Positions 56,271-64,000 of a DNA stretch of 64,000 nt are shown here, piece after piece. The stretch's first letter is position 1. Each line of letters begins with the position of its first letter. The position numbers and the translations under genes were made by a program. Below the pieces are notes generated by a model. It was not told where the DNA came from, searched no databases, and worked only from the letters and a program-made list of their open reading frames with translations. The stretch is from Siphonodentalium dalli (Eukaryota; Mollusca; Scaphopoda; Gadilida; Siphonodentaliidae), in assembly GCA_032622095.1 (NCBI GenBank), contig CP136067.1, forward strand, positions 61,206,893 through 61,270,892, given 5' to 3'.

Positions 56271-56870
56271 GTGGGGAAAATTGTTCAGTCTGCTAGCCCG
56301 GCCCCTTTTTGACAGGTCGACCCCATTTCAGCAAATCTGAATCCCAACATTTCAAGAACCCTTCACATCAAATATCAGAATAATCAGCTAGGTCGTTCCA
56401 GAAAAGAAAATGTTTTAATGATTTTCAGTGATTTCATTGGAGAGAAAAGTGTCGAGTCCCTTAGCTCTGCCCACAGGGGCGTGTCATTAAAACAAGTAAA
56501 ATATAAATAAATAAAAATATCAGTTTTAAACGAGCATGTCACTTTAAAAAGTGCACTGATAAACAATACATATTAAATATATAAGTAAATAGTCCCTTTT
56601 TGACCAGTCTACCCAATTTTAACAAATCTGGAAACCAGTTACTTAAATAACATAAATAGATGAGATGGTTTCATGGAGCTGTTTTAGGAATCACATTGGA
56701 GGAAAAGAGTTATGTCCCCTGATATGACACTGCCCCTATTTCACCGGGTGACCCCATTGGTACAAATCTGAATCCCAGTCACCTAGGGACCATCCACACC
56801 AAATATTACCTCATTCGGTCTTGCAGCTTTGGAGAAGATGTTTGAAGAATTGTTGACGGACGGACGACAA
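56271..56870. repeat. Degenerate dispersed repeat, about three copies
   Basis: Segments starting near 56300, 56590 and 56735 share GACC(C/A)...CCCCATT, then ACAAATCTGAATCCCAG and CA(T/C)CCACACCAAATAT. A related copy is at 30180-30300. The last copy runs into GACGGACGGACGAC (56860-56873), a tail common in invertebrate repeats. Confidence 0.6.
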
Positions 56871-57379
56871 ACGAGAACTGATGACTATTGCTCCACCGAA
56901 ACTTTCTCTACAGTGAGCAGCAGACTAATCTTGATGATTTTTGTCATACATAAGACTAGTATCGGGTGGCCTGGGCTGGGGAATATCAAGTCTTGGGCAT
57001 CTTTCCCATCCTTCTCCAAACTTTACTCAAGTGTTGCCTTCACAAAAGTAGACATACATTTCTTGCCATGAATGGCTGTATATTTCAAAATATTCAGAAA
57101 CATTTTGAGATTATGTCGATTCTCTGATATAGGTTGGCTGGATATCTTCCTCACCCCAGGACTGACTCAAATGATTTAATAGCAAACTATATAAATCCAC
57201 CATTAGTTATGACAAACAGTGAGATGTACATGTAGTTTATAACATACGCTAAACTATGATTAAGGGAAGTAAGTTGAAGTAACCATCCTGCAAAGATCAA
57301 CAATAAAAGTTAGCCAGATAAATCTGATGATATAATTATGAAATGACAAATGAGCTTTGTTTCTCAGCTGAATATTGGA

Positions 57380-57600
57380 TTCAAAACTCAGTTAAAAATA
57401 TGAAGAAAATCTGTTGACTCTTCTATCGAGAGTTCTATTTCTACTGTTCGTTCACACTGGAACATGTTATAGCTCTTTGTCGTTCCTTTCTATTCTTGCA
57501 GAAGAAAAGAAAATGTTATGCGTTCTCTCCAATTGTCCAAAGCGAGCATGTGCTCTTGCCATGTTTTGGGCATTTCTGCTTCTATGTCTCTATAGCTAAT
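57380..57600 (-). pseudogene. Possible LINE tail remnant
   Basis: One minus-strand frame contains a HFLFFCKN block after a stop-interrupted IGENA segment, reminiscent of the (I/V)E(N/D)E-x-HFLFxC motif at the C-terminal end of LINE polyproteins. Too short and interrupted to be sure. The opposite-strand 61-codon frame is not convincing. Confidence 0.25.
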
Positions 57601-58299
57601 CTATGTGCACTTATCATCATGGCACTCAAATGTCTTCTTGATGTTGGTAAACCCATGCCTAAATATCGCTGAGTTCTAAGCTATTTGGAAAATGTTCAAT
57701 ATAGATTGCGTATTCTGTCCATTCCCTCATTTGTATAATTGCTTCACTGTTTGAACAGGAGAGTTTTGAATAAAGAACTAATCTGGTGATCCAAATTGCT
57801 TTCAAATAGATCACAGTTATCGATATTACATGATTCCATACCTGTGTTAACTATATGTGCTAATTTTATGACAATAATGAGTAAAAAGTTATATATAACA
57901 AATGATGGAAGTTGCAGTCCAATAAAGACTCGGTAGTCAGCAGACACCATCATAATCTAAAGGTGTAAGCGTCCCAAAGAGGTTCAACATTAAATTTCAG
58001 TGGATTGGTTGCAAATTTCTACCCGATATGAGCAGTTTTGAAGTAAGCAATGATAAATGTAACAAGCCAGCCATGTCCACATAATTTGGTTTTGTGACAA
58101 CTCAGTATAAATATTGGTAGATCATGCCATGAATCTCAACTCTGTCTCGTAGTTGAAATGATGGGAACTTTTTGATGTTCTGATGGGGGACACTATAACA
58201 TTGAATATGAAAGTGTGCATGAAATTTGGAGCGGGGATAATTTCATGTATTACAGTCAATGGAGTGATTAGGAATGTGGAAAGTTGAAAAGTCTAAGAA
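57601..58299. other. No feature recognised
   Basis: AT-rich sequence with only short frames. Confidence 0.35.
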
Positions 58300-60180
58300 A
58301 TACTAGATAGCCGCTGGCAGCCATGTTTTCCAACAAAATTCGGAAAAATTTCATGGCTCCAATCTAGTGGTCACCATCAAGAACCATCATCTGGTGACGA
58401 TCGGTTCAGGGATGTCGTCTGTAGGCAGCCATGTTTTTGTTTTTTTTAAATTGTTCTAATTTAGTAGTTACCATCTAGAGATGATCCTAAACATGTTTGT
58501 AAATTTTCAAAACATTTCTCCAATAAATGCAGACTGCAGGGTGTGCCAATGGATCCAAATTTAAAATCCAAGATGGCCACTGGCAGCCATGTTTTCCAAT
58601 GAAATTCATTTATAAAATTTTGATAAAAATGGGAAGTTCCCATCTGAACGTCACCCTGAAGATCTATATGAAGATTGGTAATGATCGGATGAGAGATGTG
58701 ACCTGTTGGGTGTGCTGAAGGATTTAGTCATACAAATAGTAACATCCTAGTTTGCCAATGGCAACCATGTTTTCAAATAAAATTCAAATAATTTTATAGT
58801 TCCATCTAGTGATCACCCCAAACATCCATATGAAGTTTGGTGACAATTGGATTAGGGATGTAGTCTCTACAAAGGGTGTGCCCAAGTATTTAGTCATGCA
58901 CAGAGTATAATCAAAGATGGTCGCTGGTGGAATTTTTTAAAACATATTTTCGGGTCATCCGAAGATCATATATGGTGATATTGGGGGTGAGGGAGGTGGC
59001 CTGTAGGGCGAGCCAAAGGATTTAGAGTAAAATCCAAGATGGCCACTGGTGGCCATGTTTTTCCAACAAAATTAGGAAAATTTTATGCTCCCATCTAGTG
59101 GTAACCAGAAAGATCCATATGAAGTTTGGTGACGATCAGATGAGGGATGTGGTCTGTTAGTGTCGGCGCACACGATCCCGGTTGTCCCCGGTTTACCCCG
59201 GCTGCCGGGTAAATCGGGGCCAACCGGGATCGTGTGCGCCGACACTGTGGGCCGGTTTTTGTCGGATCCGATTTAACCGGACCGATCAAACTGAGTTTGA
59301 TTTCATCCGGAAAAACCGGCTCGTGACGATGGCAACGCGCGTGTTTTGCTTGTCACATGACCAAAACATCATTCAAAATGTCAGAATAGTTATAGAAAAT
59401 TATGTCAAGAATTCTGATCAATCGACAAGTAACAACTGCTGGTAGACCTATGGGCAGAAAATATGTGCCCGTATATAGTAATCGCAACAAGAGGGCGGTA
59501 GCTGTGGAAAGGTAGTTTACGCCAATTTACGGCTATTGGCAGTATTCACAGTATTGCCCGTGACCTCAAATTCAATATATTATTATTAATATTATATATT
59601 CATTCAGTTTTATTATTAATAAATATTAGTCTTTAGAAATACATATTAATATAAATCACCATGACTAGCTATAGTAAATGTCTAGATCGGCTGATCGGCT
59701 ATTTACTACAGTGACCATAGGCATAGAATGCATATGACTGGAGTGAAAATCGGACTCGTGTGCGCTGAACCCCCCGATTTTATCGGGCCCGATTTATCAC
59801 GCAGCCGGATTTACCGGACACAATCGGGATCGTGTGCGCCGACACTTAAGGTGTGCCAAAGGATTTAGTCATGCAAAGAGTAAAATACGAGATGGCTGCC
59901 TGTGGCCACGTTTTTCTTTGAATTTTTTTTTCAAATTCCATAGCTCTAGAAGTGATCCTAAACATGTCTGTACATTTTAAAAACAATTCTCCAATAACTT
60001 TGGGCTGCAGGGTGCGCCGATGGATTCTAATTCAAAATTCAAGATGGCTGCTGGTTTCCATGTTTTTTTTAAACAAATTTCGGAAAAAAGTGATGGCTCC
60101 CATTTAGAGGTCACCTGAGGTTCCATATGAAGTTTGGTGATGATTGGATGAGAGATGTAACCTGTATGGTGTGCTTATGG
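58300..60180. repeat. Degenerate long-unit tandem repeat
   Basis: AAGATGGC(C/T)(A/G)CTGG and CAGCCATGTTTT recur near 58305, 58570, 58745, 58915, 59035, 59890 and 60040. They are followed by CATATGAAGTTTGGTGA, a GGGATGT segment and GGATTTAGTCATGCA. Spacing is about 115-270 bp because of indels. A MITE interrupts it at 59160-59845. Confidence 0.75.
59160..59845. mobile_element. 686-bp MITE with TTA target duplication
   Basis: Begins GTGTCGGCGCACACGATC and ends with the complementary ATCGTGTGCGCCGACAC. TTA flanks both sides (59157-59159, 59846-59848), and the surrounding repeat is continuous once the element is removed. A 3-bp TTA/TAA duplication is typical of PIF/Harbinger elements. The left end is itself an 86-bp palindrome (59160-59245) with both arms ending in the terminal motif. 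GC-rich ends, non-coding interior. Confidence 0.8.
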
Positions 60181-60322
60181 AATTTGTTGATGGATGGAGT
60201 CATGCACAGAGGGATGATGGATGCTAATCCATGGCAACAGTGCAAACTTTACTAAATTGAGCTAAAAGGTACATTATTTATTTCTTAGTTGTTACCTGTT
60301 CTTTAAGGACGTATTTCATTGC

Positions 60323-60496
60323 TGGTGAAGGTCCCAACTGGGAAAACTCGCATGATTTTTACGACATTTGTGAGCCAATTCCATGATAAATGTTGAATTA
60401 ATCACCGGGCGAAATTGCATGATTGTAACCGACACAAAGCGAAATCAGCTCACACTAGTTGCCCAAATCATGCAATCTCGAGCTAGGACCTTCACC
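60323..60496. repeat. Small foldback repeat
   Basis: TGGTGAAGGTCCCAACTGGG at the left pairs with CTAGGACCTTCACC at the right. GCATGATTT/AAATCATGC pair inside. Confidence 0.75.
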
Positions 60497-60560
60497 TTAT
60501 TGTGGCATACATTATTAAAGAATAGGCATTTAATAACAGGAAATGTATATTACCTGTGTT

Positions 60561-61479
60561 AGGCCAAAAAAAAAAAGGTTTTGGTTCTCAGGCCCCGCCG
60601 CATTGAATAAAAAGGGCCGCATTAGGCCTTTTTATTGCAATGCCTGATGTTACGACAAAAAAAATTACGATTTTTTTTTTGTGTGTGGATTTTATCAACA
60701 TGTACATAGCAGATATCAAACTCCAGGCAGAGTTATCTCTCATCGCTCCGCTGAGATACACTGCCATAAGGACATTAATTTGTAAGGAATTCTTACGTGT
60801 TTTTAGTTCTTATGTTTTAGGATTAAAATTGTCTATGTCTGGCTCAGTTCATATTTTTCTTATCAATACCGAAAGAATTACCATTATTGCAAACTTTAAA
60901 ACAAATTTGGTGGTCAAAACAAGATAATATGTGACTAAATACAGTTCCGCGACGATATGTAAAAATAGATTTATCGTCTGCAAAGTAACATCCTTATGGC
61001 AGTGTCATATCGCAGCGATAGCGTAGAGGGCGGCAGGGCGCTGTATGGAGTTTGAGCAGATATGTGTTGACTATTAGTGTGCATTGAGCTCTAACATGTA
61101 ATGTGTTAAAAAGTGACTTGCAGGCTTACAACATGAAGTAGATGACTACAATTAAGAAATGATTAGCTGATCCTCATGCTCTTCTTACAATTAGTCATTG
61201 TGAACAACTTACACTAATTGTAACTTTATACAATTGAAAGGCACAGGACTAAATTCAGGATCACATATTAGAATGGGGAGGTATCAGTTTTTAGACAACA
61301 ATAACAGTAGTTAATGTCAGGGGCATTATATATTGTTAGGTAATCCCAGTCATACACTGGTAGTACAATGTCATTTTTATATAAGACTAAATGAGTTTAT
61401 ATGCATAACAGTTCCCTCTACCTTTCTGGTTATTACTAGACAGAGGAAGGTATCTTTGTCCATGCTTACTATGCGCAGA

Positions 61480-61510
<31 letters not shown>

Positions 61511-61578
61511 CCCTCCCTCCCTCATTGATTTGAAAAAAAAATTGCCCGAGAACCAAAAAACTTTTTTTTTTTGGCCTT
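60561..61578. mobile_element. Inverted-repeat element with poly-A/poly-T ends
   Basis: AGGCC, an A-run and GGTTTTGGTTCTC (60561-60589) are matched by GAGAACCAAAAAACT, a T-run and GGCCT (61548-61578). Inside, TGCCATAAGGAC (60763) and TCCTTATGGCA (60990) also pair. The 95-codon frame at 60640 overlaps the terminal region and is unsupported. Confidence 0.65.
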
Positions 61579-62284
61579 ATTTTTCAAATTTTATAATGTT
61601 CCTCGTCAGAACATCAGAAAGTACCCATGTTTTGAACTGGTGGAATATGATATCTATGGATGTAGCCAGAGCAGAGAGTCATGGCATGATCTAGAATATT
61701 GGGGAAACAATTGGGTCATTCCAAGGCCTCAAGAGTAAAAGACATATTATGTACTTGTTTGGATATGTGAGACTGATCAGTTAGTATACAGGTGCTATGC
61801 CAACTGGAGGAATATAGGATTCTACTAACATCTCTGAAAATCAAGCAAATCGACCGTACCACTCCATAGAGAACATCGTCTGAACTACGCTGAATTGTAA
61901 ATATTTACTACTCGATTCGGGACACACCTATCGGCGATAAACTAACGAAAACAATTTCGCCATCAAGAGTCACTGCATATAATTAATATATAAGAATGAT
62001 GGTGTTTTGACAATTTGGATATAATATTTGTAAAATTTACTACTTTGAACAATATTATTCTCCATTTATCTTTGATCACCATATCGGAGTGTTTCATATC
62101 ACTTTAAGGAGTTTGTGAATACTCCACTCTGACTTTTATGTCCTTATATTGGTGGGTCCAGGAACCCCTAGCAAAACACCAACACTATTTGGTCCCTTAT
62201 TAACAAATAATAATACATACAGTTAAACCTCTTCAAAACAAACACCCATCAGAAAATTGCACCGTCACAAAACATAATGTCACC
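61579..62284. other. Repeat-derived non-coding DNA
   Basis: The segment 61635-61700 resembles 28927-28990 inside the 28735-30814 element (ACTGGTGGAATATGAT against ACTGGTGGAGTATGAT). The rest is unrecognised. Confidence 0.5.
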
Positions 62285-62625
62285 ATTAAAGGCATGGATG
62301 GCCTTCGTGGTGGGTATTGCTGTTAAAATTGTCACATCCGTTTAAACCGCCATAAACAGAACGAAAATTAAATAAAACATAGACAGATTTTGTTCTTAAA
62401 CCGATCATAAATATTACGTAAATAGTATGTTATTGTTATGTAAACAAAAGCCAGAACCTGGCTTTTGTTTACACAACACAGCATACAAACTTGACAATAT
62501 AACATACTATTTACTCGATATTTATGATTGGTATAAGAACAAAATATGTCTATATTTTAATATTCGTTCTGTTTGTGACTATTCTAACAGCATACCCCCC
62601 TGGGAAGGCCATCCGTGTCTTTAAT
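62285..62625. mobile_element. Hairpin MITE, ~170-bp arms
   Basis: ATTAAAGGCATGGATGGCCT at the left end pairs with AGGCCATCCGTGTCTTTAAT at the right end. The arms continue to a centre near 62455 (AGCCAGAACCTGGCT). A related single arm is at 49430-49623. Confidence 0.85.
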
Positions 62626-62887
62626 ACTGAGAGTGATAAAAACAATACTCCCTTAATGATTGATACAATACTCCCTTAATGATTGATGCAACTTTACTAA
62701 TTTACACAACAATAGAATGATTTATATAAAACTAATTATACAACTATATAGTTAAAACATAAAACAAAGAGCAACTTCATGAATATCGCAGATTTTCAAT
62801 ATGTTGCCACTATAAATGGACAATTTGCCTATTCCATCCTTTATGCTAAGCTCTTCACTTTGTTGGCCGGCTTTAGCATTAATTGTA

Positions 62888-63658
62888 TACCTTACTCGTA
62901 TTTAAATTCGCGCAGTACTATTTTTCGCTCAGTTTTGTATTCGAGCACTGACAGAAATATTTTCGTAAAAGTCGTGGATCTGATGACAGTTTCAGTTCTT
63001 ACTCATTTCTGAAGATACATGTGTATATTACACGACCACAGCCGATTTACATCCTGTATACCATTACTGCATCATCATTTTGTTGCGATGGTGGGGGTCT
63101 ATATGCTCCAAATAATTATTCTGATATTGAAATAGTTATGGACTGTTTGGCCACCAATGAAATGAACTCGAAAACAGAAAACCACAACCGAGAAGCAACT
63201 GACTTAAGATAATTCAACACTTGGCTGTGGGTTGTGATGAAATAACTAGCTCAGACTGCATGTATATGGTAACAATGCATGGTGAAGAATGGTGAATAGA
63301 GGGACGTGCTTTCATGTACATGCAATCTAGAAAATTTGTATTTCTAAGCGTTTCAACATCGTCGACGTTACCATGATATGTACGTCGCTTGGCATTGGGA
63401 AATGGTTATGATTTTTGTTTATATTATGGTTGACCGAATGTAAATTTATAGGTCTACGCGTACATGCGTAATTGTCTAGTCAGTATACAACTTTTCTTAA
63501 TGTGTGTAACTGATCAACATAACCCTCGATCTTGTTTTTTCCTGTGGTTAATTAGTTTAAACTCTGGAATCGTACTATTTTTCGCTCAGTTTTAAATTCG
63601 CACACCGACGGGTGCGCGCGAAAAATAGTACTGCGCGAATTTAAATACGAGTAAGGTA
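62888..63658. mobile_element. 771-bp element with perfect 41-bp inverted ends
   Basis: 62888-62928 (starting TACCTTACTCGTATTTAAAT) is the exact reverse complement of 63618-63658. A second copy of the GTACTATTTTTCGCTCAGTT segment at 63569 forms a local hairpin with the right end. No gene inside. Perfect ends suggest recent activity or gene conversion. Confidence 0.85.
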
Positions 63659-64000
63659 GACCTAAAATGTTGACGGATGACTGGACGGATGGACAGGTGG
63701 ACACACAGACTCACAGCTAGACACACAGATTGCTAAAAGTCATCAATAAACAGCTATTATAAAGTCATAGAAGATTAGGGCCACCTGGGCAGGCCTTAAA
63801 ATCCATAAAATTCTACGAGAATCAAAATATAGCATTTCTACAGTGAATCAGTCTAAATAAAATTAGACCATGTTTCATTTCAATCAACTTAGGTCTAAAG
63901 ACTCTCATGGTTAAAAACATTTGAAATGGAAGAAATCGAGCCAATGCGCAGCAAATGATGCATTGCTTGACCAATGAATAGCTTCCAGCAAATTAAATTA
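63659..64000. other. Non-coding window edge
   Basis: Starts with a degenerate GGACGGATGGACAGG tract (63675-63715). No gene recognised. Confidence 0.4.

Noticed and set aside
56829-57071. 80-codon frame
   Set aside because: Starts in the GACGGACGGACGAC repeat tail and has no recognisable domain.

Overview
This is a gene-poor nuclear segment of an animal genome. It is AT-rich, packed with inverted-repeat DNA transposons, Helitron-like repeats and a satellite, and has no bacterial-style gene packing. The 173-bp satellite bounded by mobile-element ends and the many small foldback elements resemble what is known from molluscs, especially bivalves. No host gene identifies the species, so 'mollusc or related lophotrochozoan' is an inference.

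Layout: 1-2541 is a foldback element whose arms are degenerate ~45-bp minisatellites. 2542-9571 is mostly decayed repeats, with a tRNA-derived SINE remnant (about 4540), a LINE reverse-transcriptase tail (6443-6628, minus strand) and a duplicated ~430-bp segment (7010-7865). 9572-11550 is a DNA transposon-like element with 28-bp inverted ends and at least eight copies of a 13-14-bp internal motif. 12022-18445 is a large inverted-repeat element. Its left arm contains a separate 1.5-kb element (12524-14028) with 81-bp inverted ends, two convergent genes and histone-type mRNA 3' ends.

18482-22614 is a truncated, mutated Polinton/Maverick (adintovirus-like) copy. It holds a small gene with a histone-type 3' end, a divergent zinc-knuckle gene, a broken protein-primed family B DNA polymerase, a broken FtsK/HerA-type packaging ATPase and a broken small basic protein. 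Its 5' sequence matches the ends of the 1.5-kb element, so that element looks like a deletion derivative of the same Polinton family. In three genes of this family a conserved promoter block lies next to or inside the terminal repeat. Each of the three ends in a 16-nt histone-type stem-loop, followed exactly 13 nt later by an AAAGA-type downstream element. This suggests the virus-like element used the replication-dependent histone mRNA 3'-processing pathway, and it is the most interesting signal here.

25195-28718 and 44341-49156 are head-to-tail Helitron-like repeats ending in a hairpin plus CTAG. 28735-30814, about 30960-36545, 37964-38103, 39640-40346, 52100-53959, 53962-55243, 60561-61578, 62285-62625 and 62888-63658 are inverted-repeat elements. 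41190-44342 and 50490-51606 are arrays of one 173-bp satellite in opposite orientations. 58300-60180 is a decayed long-unit repeat containing a 686-bp MITE with a TTA target duplication. No rRNA, intact tRNA, CRISPR array or confidently identified host protein gene was found.
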